From Xenorhabdus hominickii (GTDB taxonomy: Bacteria > Pseudomonadota > Gammaproteobacteria > Enterobacterales > Enterobacteriaceae), in contig NZ_NJAI01000001.1 in the NCBI RefSeq assembly GCF_002632725.1, forward strand, positions 1,489,901 through 1,528,115: 38,215 nt of DNA, read 5' to 3'. A program made the translations under genes and the position numbers. A model generated the notes under the pieces. That model was given only the letters and a program-made list of their open reading frames with translations. It ran no database searches and was not told the DNA's origin. Positions 29,880-38,215 of the stretch are shown piece by piece. Each line of letters opens with the position of its first letter. The stretch's first letter is position 1.

Positions 29880-29936
29880 TGATACCTTTCATCTTTCAAG
29901 TTGCCTCTTCGTTGGCTGCGCTCACTTTCTTGCAGC
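29880..29936. repeat. Truncated copy of the dispersed repeat
   Basis: The segment runs from TGATACCTTTCATCTTTCAA through GTTGCCTCTTCGTTGGCTGC to GCTCACTTTC. It matches the first third of the copy at 5344-5495. The rest is missing and the bidirectional terminator follows at once. Confidence 0.7.
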
Positions 29937-29969
29937 AAAAAAGTCCTCATTTAATAAGAGGACTTTTTT
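29937..29969. terminator. Strong bidirectional terminator between the VapA-like pair and rof
   Basis: AAAAAAGTCCTC and GAGGACTTTTTT form a perfect 12-bp stem with a 9-base loop, with T-runs on both strands. It can stop the plus-strand VapA-like transcript and the minus-strand rof transcript. Confidence 0.92.
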
Positions 29970-30008
29970 GTTGTTTAGCTAAAAATTCCTACAATCCGCT
30001 GACTTTCG

Positions 30009-30272
30009 CTATGAAGAATGTTCAATAACAATCGTTCCAATCTCTGGGTTACTGAAACTGGTTATGTGATCCAATCTTAATTCACGGGTTTCTTCTTTTG
30101 ACTCGACGAGAAGATATTCAACTTTTTTTCTCAAAATCAATTCTTTAGCCTTTCCTTCAAATAACGCACCATCCAGTAATTTGACATGCAAATGTAGTTG
30201 GCGTTGGCAAGCTAGTTCAAGGTTCTCGTAATCGTCACAGTTAATTGGTTGATATTCAGTATCTATAGACAT
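30009..30272 (-). CDS. rof: Rho-binding antiterminator Rof
   Basis: Rof (YaeO) binds transcription terminator Rho next to its primary RNA-binding site and inhibits termination. The 87 residues (E. coli 86) match well: YQPINCDDYENLELACQRQL at the start, VEYLLVESKEETRELRLDHI in the middle, and SFSNPEIGTIVIE at the end. The fold is Sm-like. In E. coli rof is followed upstream by yaeP and yaeQ; I found no yaeP on the minus strand up to nlpE. It converges on the VapA-like pair at a shared terminator. Confidence 0.96.
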   Translation of the reverse strand: MSIDTEYQPINCDDYENLELACQRQLHLHVKLLDGALFEGKAKELILRKKVEYLLVESKEETRELRLDHITSFSNPEIGTIVIEHSS

Positions 30273-30606
30273 ATTTGCTCACCACTATGTTAGTGGCGGT
30301 TATCGTGCCGCCCGTGATTGACCAAACTCAAACGCAAAAAATGCTATCTACGACTATAGCACAGTAAGCTTTCCTTAATGACAGAATAAATCTGTGGGAA
30401 TTGCGTTGGAATTGGGAGTAGGGTAAACCTGTTTCTTACTATTAAGCAACGAAATTATCTCTCAAGCATTTTGGGATACGATAAAGTAACGTCAATATTG
30501 TTACAGAAGGCTCATGTTTGATATGCAGCGGACGTTATAAACAATAGGTGATACCCTTATCTTCCTTTACTGGGTATTTTGCTGAATTTATTGGATTAAT
30601 GACATA
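30273..30606. other. rof-nlpE divergent intergenic region
   Basis: These 334 bases should hold the promoters of both rof (minus) and nlpE (plus). I see no ORF, no RNA gene and no strong promoter match. The short hairpin GCTATCTACGACTATAGC near 30342 has no clear role. E. coli genes yaeP, yaeQ and arfB, which lie between rof and nlpE there, are absent. Confidence 0.5.
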
Positions 30607-31308
30607 ATGAATAAAAAAATATTTTTTGCACTGCTAGCCGCAGGTGTAATCACTACAGCGGGATGCCAGAATAATCCTGTGTTAGAGGATAATGCTGAGT
30701 TACAGGCTAGCACAGTATCTCAGAATAAGTTTCAACTAACCGAGAATGTATTTAATGGTGTTGTACCTTGTGCCGATTGTGCTGGTATTGAGACTACTTT
30801 GCAGCTTGCAAAAGATAAGACATACATATCGGAACAAATTTATCTGGAGGCCAAAAGTGATGAGAACACTTTTTTTGAAACGGGTCATTGGATAATTAAC
30901 GGTAAAAAAATTACATTGAATAATCAAGAGGGTAAGACATTTTATTACCAGATGAAAGGTGAAAATCTGGTTATGCTGGATGTTGATGGCAATCCAATCC
31001 AATCAAATTTCAATTATGAATTAGCGAAAGTTACCCCGAAAAAGCTCTCCGGTGAGTATAGTTATATTGCAGATAGCGCACTCTTTACTGATTGTCGTAC
31101 TGGAAGAACGTACGATGCGTCGGAAAATATTGATTTGGAACGTGGTTATAGTGCGACAGGTGTTGAAGGGGGAACTCCTGTTTATGTCGACGTGGAAGGC
31201 TATTATACGTTGCGTCCTTCAATGGAAGATGGATTGTTTGATGATGCCTTAGTTCAAACAGGCAAGATCCGTTTTGATAAATCAGTATCTTGTCAGCGTA
31301 AAAAATAA
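30607..31308 (+). CDS. nlpE: Envelope stress lipoprotein NlpE (CutF)
   Basis: NlpE is an outer membrane lipoprotein that activates the Cpx envelope stress system on surface contact or when lipoprotein sorting or disulfide formation fails. The 233 residues (E. coli 236) start MNKKIFFALLAAGVITTAGC with lipidated Cys20. The N-terminal domain has the VVPCADCAGIETTL motif with C55xxC58; YYQMKGENLVMLDVDGNPI is also typical. The C-terminal domain keeps the Cys163 and Cys229 pair, the disulfide whose loss triggers Cpx in E. coli. It converges with proS on a shared terminator. Confidence 0.95.
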   Translation: MNKKIFFALLAAGVITTAGCQNNPVLEDNAELQASTVSQNKFQLTENVFNGVVPCADCAGIETTLQLAKDKTYISEQIYLEAKSDENTFFETGHWIINGKKITLNNQEGKTFYYQMKGENLVMLDVDGNPIQSNFNYELAKVTPKKLSGEYSYIADSALFTDCRTGRTYDASENIDLERGYSATGVEGGTPVYVDVEGYYTLRPSMEDGLFDDALVQTGKIRFDKSVSCQRKK

Positions 31309-31331
31309 CATTCACATAAAAAACAGTACAT

Positions 31332-31366
31332 AAAAAAACCTGCGTGGTATGCACGCAGGTTTTTGT
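31332..31366. terminator. Bidirectional terminator between nlpE and proS
   Basis: AAAACCTGCGTG and CACGCAGGTTTT form a perfect 12-bp stem with a 5-base loop, with an A-run before and a T-run after. It serves both convergent genes. Confidence 0.92.
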
Positions 31367-31397
31367 CTTTAGGTGGTACTTGATTACAAAATTAAAG

Positions 31398-33116
31398 TTA
31401 TTTAATTTGGTCTTTCAGATATTCAACAATGCTGTCTAATTTCAGCATCTGTTTTTCACCATTACGACGATTTTTGTATTCGATCTCACCGTTATCCAGA
31501 TTGCGATCGCCAATAACCAGAGTATGCGGTACGCCAATCAATTCCATGTCAGCAAACATAACCCCTGGGCGTTCTTTGCGATCATCAAAAATCACATCAA
31601 TGCCGTTGGAACGTAAGGCTTCATACAGTTTCTCTGCAACTTCTTTGATACGATAAGATTTGTGCATATTCATTGGCAAAATAGCGACTTGGAATGGCGC
31701 AATCGCATCTGGCCAAATAATTCCACGATCATCGTGATTTTGTTCAATGGCTGCGGCAACAATGCGGGTTACACCAATGCCATAACAGCCCATCGTAACA
31801 ACTTGGTTGTGGCCATCTTCGTTCTGTACAGTTGCTTTCAGTGCATCGGAATATTTGGTACCAAGCTGAAAAATATGACCGACTTCAATACCACGTTTGA
31901 TTTGCAGTGTTCCTTGACCATCAGGGCTGATATCACCTTCAACCACATTACGAATGTCTGCAATAATTTCTGGCAGAGGCAGGTCACGCTCCCAGTTAAT
32001 GCCAAAATAATGTTTATTATCAATATTGGCACCTGCGCCGAAATCACTCATGACGGATACGCTACGGTCAATAATAACAGGCATAGACAAATTGACTGGG
32101 CCTAAAGAGCCTGGGCCAGCTTTGACGATGGCACGAATTTCTTCTTCGGTAGCGAAGTTGAGTGGGCTGGCGACCAATGGCAATTTTTCTGCTTTGATCT
32201 CATTGAGTTCATGATCACCTCGAACCAGCAGAGCCACTAATTTATGTCCGCTTTCTTCCGCAGCATGAACGATCAACGTCTTAACGGTTTTTTCAATTGG
32301 CAGGTTAAATTGCTCGACCAATTCAGCAATGGTTTTGGCATTTGGTGTATCGGCCATGCGCATTTCTTCAGATGGCGCTGCACGCTCCTGAGATGGCATG
32401 ACCGCTTCGGCCAATTCGATATTCGCTGCGTAGTTGGATTCTGTAGAGAAGACGATATCATCTTCACCGCTGGCTGCCAGCACTTGGAACTCATGGGAGG
32501 CACTACCTCCGATGGAACCAGTATCAGCAAGAACGGGGCGGAAATCCAGACCGATACGGGTAAAGATTTTGCTGTAAGCAGTGTACATCTTGTCGTAAGT
32601 CTCTTGCAGAGATTCTTGACTGGTATGGAAAGAGTAAGCGTCTTTCATGATGAATTCGCGTGAACGCATGACACCAAAGCGTGGGCGAACTTCATCGCGG
32701 AATTTAGTCTGAATTTGGAACAGATTTAATGGCAGCTGTTTATAAGAAGTCACTTCGTTACGGATCAGATCAGTAATGACTTCTTCATGGGTTGGCCCCA
32801 AAACAAAAGGACGAGCACCACGATCTTCGAAACGCAGCAATTCTGGACCATATTGTTCCCAACGGCCACTTTCTAGCCACAAATCTGCTGGCTGAACTAC
32901 CGGCATGGAAACCTCAATCGCCCCGGCATTATTCATTTCTTCACGAACAATGTTTTCAACTTTTTTCAACACGCGGACACCTGTCGGCATCCAGTTGTAC
33001 AGACCTGAAGCGAGTTTACGGATCATTCCGGCACGAAGCATCAGTTTATGACTGACTACTTCTGCATCAGCAGGCGTCTCTTTTAAAGTAGAGAGCAGAT
33101 ATTGGCTAGTACGCAT
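31398..33116 (-). CDS. proS: Prolyl-tRNA synthetase
   Basis: ProS charges tRNA-Pro and edits misacylated Ala-tRNA-Pro. The ATG at 33116 gives 572 residues, as in E. coli, starting [19 protein letters not shown]. The open frame continues 19 codons upstream but without homology. Class II motifs are visible: motif 2 [26 protein letters not shown] sequence, and motif 3 [14 protein letters not shown]. Between them (about residues 224-407) is the bacterial INS editing domain ([31 protein letters not shown]). The C-terminal anticodon-binding domain ends [12 protein letters not shown]. It lies between trmO upstream and the shared terminator. Confidence 0.99.
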   Translation of the reverse strand: MRTSQYLLSTLKETPADAEVVSHKLMLRAGMIRKLASGLYNWMPTGVRVLKKVENIVREEMNNAGAIEVSMPVVQPADLWLESGRWEQYGPELLRFEDRGARPFVLGPTHEEVITDLIRNEVTSYKQLPLNLFQIQTKFRDEVRPRFGVMRSREFIMKDAYSFHTSQESLQETYDKMYTAYSKIFTRIGLDFRPVLADTGSIGGSASHEFQVLAASGEDDIVFSTESNYAANIELAEAVMPSQERAAPSEEMRMADTPNAKTIAELVEQFNLPIEKTVKTLIVHAAEESGHKLVALLVRGDHELNEIKAEKLPLVASPLNFATEEEIRAIVKAGPGSLGPVNLSMPVIIDRSVSVMSDFGAGANIDNKHYFGINWERDLPLPEIIADIRNVVEGDISPDGQGTLQIKRGIEVGHIFQLGTKYSDALKATVQNEDGHNQVVTMGCYGIGVTRIVAAAIEQNHDDRGIIWPDAIAPFQVAILPMNMHKSYRIKEVAEKLYEALRSNGIDVIFDDRKERPGVMFADMELIGVPHTLVIGDRNLDNGEIEYKNRRNGEKQMLKLDSIVEYLKDQIK

Positions 33117-33231
33117 AGTAAGTTTCCATTGGACAGCAAAGTGCTTCTGGGCGGCAAATAAAGTGCCACCCAACCCTGAAAATAAAGTAAACCGCTAGTC
33201 TACCAGCGAGTCGGCGATGTCAAAAGGGGTT

Positions 33232-33939
33232 TTAGCGGAGTTCGATAGAAACCACTTCTGTTATGGTGCCATGAACCAACCAGCGAACATTAAAATCGAG
33301 GATATGGGCTGCGTATACTCGATTTTCTTGTTCTTTCTTGCGATAGGCAGGACGGGGATCTTGAGCCAAGATTTGGCTAATAAAGCGGCGTAATTGAGGA
33401 TAACTTGTCTGATGACATGAAAGTTGTTGTTCTGCGATCGGAGAAAAGCAAACTTCCATATCTGCATCTGGTGCTGCTTGGGCAAAACCTGCTTTCGCGT
33501 CAGAGCGTGATTCAGCAAAAGGCAGATAAGGTTTTATATCAAGTACGGGCGTACCATCCACTAAGTCCAAGCTCCCAAGTTGCAGTAGTACGCGATTGTT
33601 TTGACAATTAATTCCCTTTAGCTCCACCAAAGACATCCCAATGGGATTAGGGCGGAAGGTTGAGCGGGTAGCAAATACGCCCATTTTGGCATTTCCTCCT
33701 AGACGAGGAGGGCGAACCAATGGATTCCAGCCTCCATTCATCGTTTGATGAAAAACGAAGACAATCCATAAATGGCTGAATTGTTCCAAACCACGTACGA
33801 CATCAGCCTGATTATAAGGGGTAAGCAATTCGAGTTGCCCCGTGCCATCTTCCACCAAACCCGGCTGGCGGGGAATGGCAAACTTCTCTTTATAGGGAGA
33901 ATGGATGGTTCCTATTTGCGTAAAATGAAAATCTGCCAT
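33232..33939 (-). CDS. trmO: tRNA (N6-threonylcarbamoyladenosine-37-N6)-methyltransferase TrmO
   Basis: TrmO (TsaA, YaeB) methylates t6A37 to m6t6A in tRNA-Thr(GGU) with S-adenosylmethionine, a minor decoding refinement. The 235 residues equal the E. coli protein. The N-terminal UPF0066 beta-barrel domain has FTQIGTIHSPYKEKFAIPRQPGL-like sequence, LEQFSHLWIVFVFH, and FATRSTFRPNPIGMSLVEL. The C-terminal part has DPRPAYR. It is on the minus strand between rcsF and proS, as in E. coli. Confidence 0.97.
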   Translation of the reverse strand: MADFHFTQIGTIHSPYKEKFAIPRQPGLVEDGTGQLELLTPYNQADVVRGLEQFSHLWIVFVFHQTMNGGWNPLVRPPRLGGNAKMGVFATRSTFRPNPIGMSLVELKGINCQNNRVLLQLGSLDLVDGTPVLDIKPYLPFAESRSDAKAGFAQAAPDADMEVCFSPIAEQQLSCHQTSYPQLRRFISQILAQDPRPAYRKKEQENRVYAAHILDFNVRWLVHGTITEVVSIELR

Positions 33940-34018
33940 GAGCCTTTTTCAGTACAAAATACTTTGATAAAAACTAAGTAAGTAACAGTTAAGTGGATAA
34001 TTATGAAGTAGGTAGTGG

Positions 34019-34402
34019 TTAATTAGTGGTTATTACCGCTGTGCCCTCACAGATGGCAATTTGGTAACAACCATGGCCGTAGAAAATTGCACATTGGTGC
34101 AGTAATACGCCATTGGCATTTAAACGAGAGGCTTTTGCCTGCATATTTTGTCGTGCAATTGCAATACTGGCAGGAGGATCTTGTAGCGTATTACGACAGG
34201 ACTCTCCAGAAACGATACCGAGATCTTTAAATGGTGAGCCTAGCAGTTCGGCAGGTTTCGTATAGAGCCGAACATAAGATGTATTTTTGTTTTTTGTAGT
34301 TGAACGATGTACTGACTTTGAGTCAGATTTATTAATCTGAGTTGACAGTGAAGTGCATCCAACCATAAATAGTGCGATGAAACAGATAGGTAACATACGC
34401 AT
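34019..34402 (-). CDS. rcsF: Outer membrane stress-sensing lipoprotein RcsF
   Basis: RcsF senses damage to LPS or peptidoglycan and activates the Rcs phosphorelay through IgaA; it is threaded through beta-barrel proteins by BamA. The 127 residues (E. coli 134) begin with a short lipoprotein signal MRMLPICFIALFMVGC, with lipidated Cys16. A disordered Ser/Lys-rich linker follows to about residue 40. The folded domain keeps the four cysteines (69, 104, 113, 119) that form two nonconsecutive disulfides in E. coli; CAIFYGHGCYQIAICEGTA is characteristic. It could start at Met3 instead. It lies between metQ and trmO. Confidence 0.95.
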   Translation of the reverse strand: MRMLPICFIALFMVGCTSLSTQINKSDSKSVHRSTTKNKNTSYVRLYTKPAELLGSPFKDLGIVSGESCRNTLQDPPASIAIARQNMQAKASRLNANGVLLHQCAIFYGHGCYQIAICEGTAVITTN

Positions 34403-34491
34403 TGAGTTGAATCCTTATTCCGATAAAAACAGTGAGTGAGGAATGGAGCATGTATCGGCGAAATAATGATAAAAAGTATTTAATTTCCCAA

Positions 34492-34520
34492 TAAGCAAAG
34501 GCGGATACAAGTATCCGCCT
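34492..34520 (-). terminator. Terminator of the metNIQ operon
   Basis: AGGCGGATAC and GTATCCGCCT form a near-continuous palindrome, and the minus strand continues TTGCTTATT. It lies 36 bases past the metQ stop. Confidence 0.75.
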
Positions 34521-34555
34521 CAGAATTTTAATCTTGATTGGTTAAATATGAAAGA

Positions 34556-35371
34556 TTACCAACCTTTTATTGCACCGCCCTTGAAGACTATCTGTGCTTC
34601 TTTTTCCACTTCTGGCGATTGATACGCTTTCACAAACTTTTGAATATTTTCAGCATCTTTATTGTCTTCACGACTGACGATGATATTTACGTAAGGTGAA
34701 TTTTTATCTTCAACAAAAATCCCGTCTTGTTCTGGCGTTAAACCAATCTGCCCTGCATAAGTGTTATTGATGAGCGCTAAAGCAATCTTTTGATCATCCA
34801 GTGAGCGTGGTAATTGTGGTGCTTCTAGTTGGACGATATCCAATTGCTTAGGATTGCTGGTAATGTCCAGAATGCTCGGCAGTAGGCCAACACCATCTTT
34901 CAATGTGATCAGACTTTGTTTTTGTAATAACAATAATGCACGGCCTTGGTTGGTCGGATCATTTGGAATAGCAATTTGAGAGCCATCCTTCAATTCATCC
35001 AGTGATTTGATCTTCTTAGAATAAGCCGCCATTGGGTAGATGAAAGAATTACCAACAATAGCCAGTTTGTAGCTACGCTCTTTGACTTGCTGATCTAAAT
35101 AAGGTTTGTGTTGGAAGACGTTGACATCAATATCTCCCTTGCTCAGTGATTCGTTTGGCAAAACATAGTCATTGAATGTCGTCAGCTCAACATCAAGGCC
35201 ATATTTATCTTTAGCCACTTGTTTGGCAACTTCAGCAACTTTTAATTCAGGCCCTGCAATAACACCGACTTTAATGTGATTGGGATTTTTTTGTTCTGGG
35301 CCGCAGCCTGCAAGGGCCAATGTGCCTAATAGTGCGCCGATTACTGCAATGGATTTCAATTTCACTGACAT
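34556..35371 (-). CDS. metQ: Methionine-binding lipoprotein MetQ
   Basis: MetQ captures D- and L-methionine in the periplasm for the MetNI importer. With the ATG at 35371 the protein has 271 residues, equal to E. coli. The lipoprotein signal MSVKLKSIAVIGALLGTLAL ends in AGC with Cys23. The longer frame to 35416 has no signal-like start. The NlpA-type substrate-binding fold shows HIKVGVIAGPELKVAEVAKQ, LTTFNDYVLPNESLSKGDID, QIAIPNDPTNQGRALLLLQ and VNIIVSREDNKDAENIQKFV. The gap to metI (155 bases) holds a repeat remnant, so transcript coupling to metNI is less tight than metN-metI. Confidence 0.98.
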   Translation of the reverse strand: MSVKLKSIAVIGALLGTLALAGCGPEQKNPNHIKVGVIAGPELKVAEVAKQVAKDKYGLDVELTTFNDYVLPNESLSKGDIDVNVFQHKPYLDQQVKERSYKLAIVGNSFIYPMAAYSKKIKSLDELKDGSQIAIPNDPTNQGRALLLLQKQSLITLKDGVGLLPSILDITSNPKQLDIVQLEAPQLPRSLDDQKIALALINNTYAGQIGLTPEQDGIFVEDKNSPYVNIIVSREDNKDAENIQKFVKAYQSPEVEKEAQIVFKGGAIKGW

Positions 35372-35463
35372 ATTTTTACCCCTTGTTGAATACTGATTTA
35401 TAACCTGTCTGACCAAGTTATTGCGTACTACTTTTAAGTTGTATCTGCATTTATTGACTGCTG

Positions 35464-35492
35464 TACTGCAACTCGAAATTCTATTGGGTATA
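35464..35492. repeat. Solitary end of the dispersed repeat in the metI-metQ gap
   Basis: TACTGCAACTCGAAATTCTA followed by TTGGGTATA matches the right end of the copy at 5344-5495. No partner end is found, so this is a remnant. Confidence 0.6.
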
Positions 35493-35526
35493 GGTGCCGT
35501 TATCGGGTACCTTGGTTGAAATAGCT

Positions 35527-36180
35527 TTATTTACGATTAACGGCCTTAACTAAATGGTCACCGCCTAATTGAATCAAGAAAACTAAAACAACCAGTAATG
35601 CTAACACGGTGTTCATTACTGTTGCATCGTAGCCAATATAACCATATTGGTATCCAATTTGGCCTAAGCCCCCTGCGCCAACAGCACCACCCATAGCGGA
35701 ATAACCCACTAAAGTAATTAAGGTTATTGTGGCTGAATTGATCAAACCTGGTAATGCTTCTGGTAATAGAATCTTTCTGACGATCTGAAACGGCGTTGCA
35801 CCCATTGCTCGTGCTGCTTCGATCAATCCAGATGGAATTTCCAATAAAGCATTTTCTACCATACGGGCAATGAAAGGTGCTGCGCCGACAGTTAATGGAA
35901 CAATTGCTGCTTGTAAGCCGATTGAAGTTCCAACAATCAGTCGGGTGAATGGGATCATCCATACCAGCAAAATAATAAACGGAACTGAGCGGGTGATATT
36001 CACCAGCGCTGACAGGATACGATAAAGCGTTCCGTTTTCGATAATTTGCCCGGGGCGGGTGACATATAAAAGCACGCCAGCAGGCAAACCAATAACAAAG
36101 CCAAAAAAACCAGAAACGAAAGTCATCACGAGTGTTTCCCAGACGCCTTTAGCCAGTAATAAAATCATTCCTTCAGACAT
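35527..36180 (-). CDS. metI: Methionine ABC transporter permease MetI
   Basis: MetI is the inner membrane permease of the MetNIQ importer. The 217 residues equal E. coli MetI. It has about five membrane helices, beginning [20 protein letters not shown]. The ATPase-coupling EAA loop reads [29 protein letters not shown] around residue 125-145. Its start overlaps the end of metN by 8 bases, which implies translational coupling. Regulation should follow metN through MetJ. Confidence 0.98.
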   Translation of the reverse strand: MSEGMILLLAKGVWETLVMTFVSGFFGFVIGLPAGVLLYVTRPGQIIENGTLYRILSALVNITRSVPFIILLVWMIPFTRLIVGTSIGLQAAIVPLTVGAAPFIARMVENALLEIPSGLIEAARAMGATPFQIVRKILLPEALPGLINSATITLITLVGYSAMGGAVGAGGLGQIGYQYGYIGYDATVMNTVLALLVVLVFLIQLGGDHLVKAVNRK

Positions 36181-37204
36181 AACCGAGAACCTCTACTTTC
36201 ACATGATGCTCTTTTAAAAACGTAATTGTTGATTCAATATCGCTATCTTCGCCATCCAATTCAGCCAGCATAACGCCAAACTTAACACCACCGGCATAAT
36301 CCATTTGAGAACTCAATATACTGATGTCGATACTAAAGCGACGCACAGCCATGGAAATCAATGGAGCATCAACGGATTTACCTGTGAATTCCAGTTTCAA
36401 TAATGGACAGCGATCCGGCGCAGATTCTGGCTGCAATTTCTGTAGGTAATCTTCAGGAATATCCAAATGCAGCGTAGATTTGATAAATTCTTGGGCAACT
36501 GGTGTCTTGGGATGCGAAAATATTGCGCTAACAACATCTTGCTCAATCAATTGACCACCACTAATTATCGCAACTTGATCACAGATGCGTTTAACGACAT
36601 CCATTTCATGGGTGATCAGAAGAATCGTTAGGCCCAGGCGACGGTTAATGTCTTTTAACAGCTCTAAGATAGAGCGGGTTGTTGCTGGATCGAGCGCGCT
36701 GGTGGCTTCATCACACAGAAGGATTTTCGGAGAGTTTGCCAGTGCGCGAGCAATCGCGACACGTTGTTTCTGACCACCAGATAAATTGGCAGGATAAACG
36801 TCATGCTTATCAGAAAGACCAACTAATTCCAGCAACTCGTTAACTTTAGCTTTTATTTCAGCCTTTGGCGTTTGATTCAATTCTAAAGGTAGAGCGATAT
36901 TGTCAAATACGGTTCTGGATGACAGTAAATTAAAATGCTGGAAAATCATGCCAATATGACGACGAGCACGAGTCAACTCACGCTCAGAAAGAGAAGTGAG
37001 ATCTTGCCCATCAACCAAAACCTGACCTGAAGTCGGGTGCTCAAGCATATTCACACAGCGAATTAAGGTACTTTTTCCTGCACCTGAAGAACCGATAACG
37101 CCATATATTTGCCCCTGAGGGACATGCAAGTTGATATCTGAAAGCGCTTTGATTGAGCGCGTTCCTTGCTGAAATACTTTATTTATCTGAGTCAGTCTTA
37201 TCAT
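36173..37204 (-). CDS. metN: Methionine ABC transporter ATP-binding protein MetN
   Basis: MetN powers methionine import and closes the pore when methionine binds its C-terminal domain. The 343 residues equal E. coli MetN. The Walker A motif GSSGAGKST lies at 38-46, the ABC signature LSGGQKQR mid-chain, and Walker [13 protein letters not shown] just after it, followed by the H-loop in [10 protein letters not shown]. The C-terminal ferredoxin-like regulatory domain (about 265-343) gives transinhibition by intracellular methionine. It is the first gene of metNIQ, with a MetJ-type operator in its promoter. Confidence 0.99.
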   Translation of the reverse strand: MIRLTQINKVFQQGTRSIKALSDINLHVPQGQIYGVIGSSGAGKSTLIRCVNMLEHPTSGQVLVDGQDLTSLSERELTRARRHIGMIFQHFNLLSSRTVFDNIALPLELNQTPKAEIKAKVNELLELVGLSDKHDVYPANLSGGQKQRVAIARALANSPKILLCDEATSALDPATTRSILELLKDINRRLGLTILLITHEMDVVKRICDQVAIISGGQLIEQDVVSAIFSHPKTPVAQEFIKSTLHLDIPEDYLQKLQPESAPDRCPLLKLEFTGKSVDAPLISMAVRRFSIDISILSSQMDYAGGVKFGVMLAELDGEDSDIESTITFLKEHHVKVEVLGYV

Positions 37205-37270
37205 TTTTTTCTTATTAGGTGTCAGGATGAATGACTTGAAAACCTTTAAACAAGTCGTGAATTGAAGTGG

Positions 37271-37299
37271 ATGTTAAGGCGTCTAGACGTCTAAGTCAA
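37271..37299 (-). promoter_or_regulatory. metN promoter with tandem MetJ boxes
   Basis: On the minus strand TTGACT (37299-37294) and TAACAT (37276-37271) are 17 bases apart. The spacer is almost exactly two adjacent met boxes, AGACGTCT and AGACGCCT (37277-37292). MetJ with S-adenosylmethionine binds tandem AGACGTCT boxes, so repression by promoter occlusion is expected. Confidence 0.9.
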
Positions 37300-37382
37300 C
37301 CGCGAATAAATTAAATGCTGCATTATCATTCAGTATTGAATCATGCGATACTGTCTGCTTCGTACATTCTTGGAGTAATCAG

Positions 37383-37949
37383 GTGACTCAAGGTATTCCC
37401 GCCGTATTTTTAGATCGTGACGGCACGATTAACATCGATCATGGTTATGTACATGAGATAGATAATTTTCAATTTATTGATGGCGCGATTGATGCCATGC
37501 TTGAATTGAAAAAAATGGGCTATGCACTGGTTTTGGTAACTAATCAATCAGGTATTGCCCGCAAAATCTTTACTGAAGATCAGTTTATGCAGTTAACTGA
37601 ATGGATGGATTGGTCATTGGCAGACCGAGGTGTTGATCTTGATGGCATCTATTATTGCCCACATCACCCAGAAGCGAGTAATGAAGAGTATAAGAAGAAC
37701 TGTAATTGCCGTAAGCCACAACCCGGCATGTTGCTGGATGCACAGGAAGAATTACATATCGATATGTCTGCTTCTTATATGGTAGGAGATAAAATAGAAG
37801 ATATGTTGGCAGCAAATGCAGCTAATGTTGGAACCACAGTGCTCGTTCGTACAGGAAAACCTATAACAGAAGCAGCAGAACAAGTTGCAGATCTCGTTAT
37901 TGATAGCCTGGCTGACCTGCCAAATGTGATAAAAAACAGTCAAAAATAA
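37383..37949 (+). CDS. gmhB: D-glycero-beta-D-manno-heptose-1,7-bisphosphate 7-phosphatase
   Basis: GmhB removes the 7-phosphate in ADP-heptose synthesis for the LPS inner core. The 188-residue HAD-family protein (E. coli 191) has the nucleophile/acid motif FLDRDGTIN with Asp11 and Asp13, motif II VTNQSG, and the metal motif [11 protein letters not shown]. The zinc-binding loop is [25 protein letters not shown], with the expected three cysteines and a histidine. The start is GTG at 37383, with GGAG eleven bases upstream. It is divergent from metN and lies directly upstream of an rRNA operon, as in E. coli. Confidence 0.97.
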   Translation: MTQGIPAVFLDRDGTINIDHGYVHEIDNFQFIDGAIDAMLELKKMGYALVLVTNQSGIARKIFTEDQFMQLTEWMDWSLADRGVDLDGIYYCPHHPEASNEEYKKNCNCRKPQPGMLLDAQEELHIDMSASYMVGDKIEDMLAANAANVGTTVLVRTGKPITEAAEQVADLVIDSLADLPNVIKNSQK

Positions 37950-37976
37950 CCTTTTTGGCTGAAATATGAACATTTA

Positions 37977-38033
37977 AATAAAAAATACAAAAAAAGACTT
38001 GCCTAAATAAAAAGGCTCCCTATAATGCGCATC
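37977..38033 (+). promoter_or_regulatory. rRNA operon promoter P1 with A-rich UP element
   Basis: TTGCCT (37999-38004) and TATAAT (38021-38026) are 16 bases apart, and the GCGC-type discriminator follows. The 20 bases before the -35 are almost all A with a few T, as in an UP element. CTCCCTATAATGCGC is typical of enterobacterial rrn P1. Confidence 0.9.
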
Positions 38034-38098
38034 CGTTGTCACGACAAACATACAAACAGGTCGAGATGACAAGAGGTGAAAGGCGCGAAAATAAAGGC

Positions 38099-38126
38099 TT
38101 GACACTCTCTGAGGACGGCGTAAGAT
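38099..38126 (+). promoter_or_regulatory. rRNA operon promoter P2
   Basis: TTGACA (38099-38104) and TAAGAT (38121-38126) are 16 bases apart, about 100 bases after P1. The spacing to P1 and to boxA matches enterobacterial rrn operons. Confidence 0.85.
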
Positions 38127-38142
38127 ACGCAGCCTCGCAACA

Positions 38143-38215
38143 CGGAGAACCTCTCCGGTTGCCCGCTCTTTAACAATTTAATCAGACAATCTGTGTGGGC
38201 ACTCGCAAGACCCTA
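38143..38215 (+). promoter_or_regulatory. rRNA leader: boxB-like hairpin and boxA antitermination site
   Basis: CGGAGA/TCTCCG (38143-38157) forms the boxB-like hairpin. GCTCTTTAACA (38165-38175) is boxA, where NusB-NusE loads the antitermination complex. AATCTGTGTGGGCACTCG follows, as in E. coli rrn leaders. The 16S gene would start about 100-150 bases beyond the window. Confidence 0.93.

Noticed and set aside
32244..32663. 139-codon plus-strand frame inside proS
   Set aside because: It is antisense to the conserved editing domain of proS and has no recognisable pattern.
33117..33173. Upstream extension of proS
   Set aside because: The 19 extra codons have no homology; the start at 33116 gives the exact family length.
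37937..37961. Hairpin at the end of gmhB (CAGTCAAAAA/TTTTTGGCTG)
   Set aside because: It overlaps the stop codon, has a weak A-T stem and lacks a following T-run, so it is not called a terminator.

Overview
The window is chromosomal DNA from a gammaproteobacterium of the order Enterobacterales, most likely Morganellaceae of the Xenorhabdus/Photorhabdus type. The protein sequences are close to their E. coli counterparts in length and motifs, and the gene order largely follows the E. coli 4-minute region from dapD to rrnH. The intergenic DNA is AT-rich and carries a dispersed repeat with ends reading TATACCCAATAAATTT...AAGTTGC, which I associate with Xenorhabdus and Photorhabdus. The genus is an inference, not something the sequence proves.

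Left edge (1-690): the 3' end of an IS1-family element lies in the first codons of a higA antitoxin gene. The partner toxin gene higB is intact beside it on the minus strand. Next on the minus strand come dapD (lysine/peptidoglycan precursor), glnD (nitrogen sensor) and map (methionine aminopeptidase).

Centre (5.3-25.8 kb): a long plus-strand run covers translation, isoprenoid carrier, phospholipid, envelope assembly and lipid A genes: rpsB-tsf, pyrH, frr, ispC, uppS, cdsA, rseP, bamA, skp, lpxD, fabZ, lpxA, lpxB, rnhB, dnaE, accA. It is a near-complete syntenic block. The rpsB promoter and its long autoregulatory leader (t44 region), an rpsB-tsf attenuator hairpin and several intergenic hairpins are visible. 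Two full copies and one shortened copy of the dispersed repeat sit in the map-rpsB, frr-ispC and tsf-pyrH gaps.

Variable segment (25.8-30.3 kb): the ldcC/yaeR positions of E. coli hold an EamA-type membrane transporter before tilS. Between tilS and rof is a very AT-rich insert with two paralogous small proteins. They resemble the VapA family of virulence-associated proteins known from Rhodococcus, but have no signal peptide. This is the most unusual content of the window. A truncated repeat copy and a strong bidirectional terminator close the insert.

Right part (30-38.2 kb): rof (Rho inhibitor), nlpE and rcsF (envelope stress lipoproteins), proS, trmO, the metNIQ methionine importer with MetJ operator boxes inside its promoter, and gmhB (LPS heptose). 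The window ends inside the leader of a ribosomal RNA operon: P1, P2, a boxB-like hairpin and boxA are present, and 16S would start just beyond the last base. This matches the gmhB-rrnH arrangement of E. coli.
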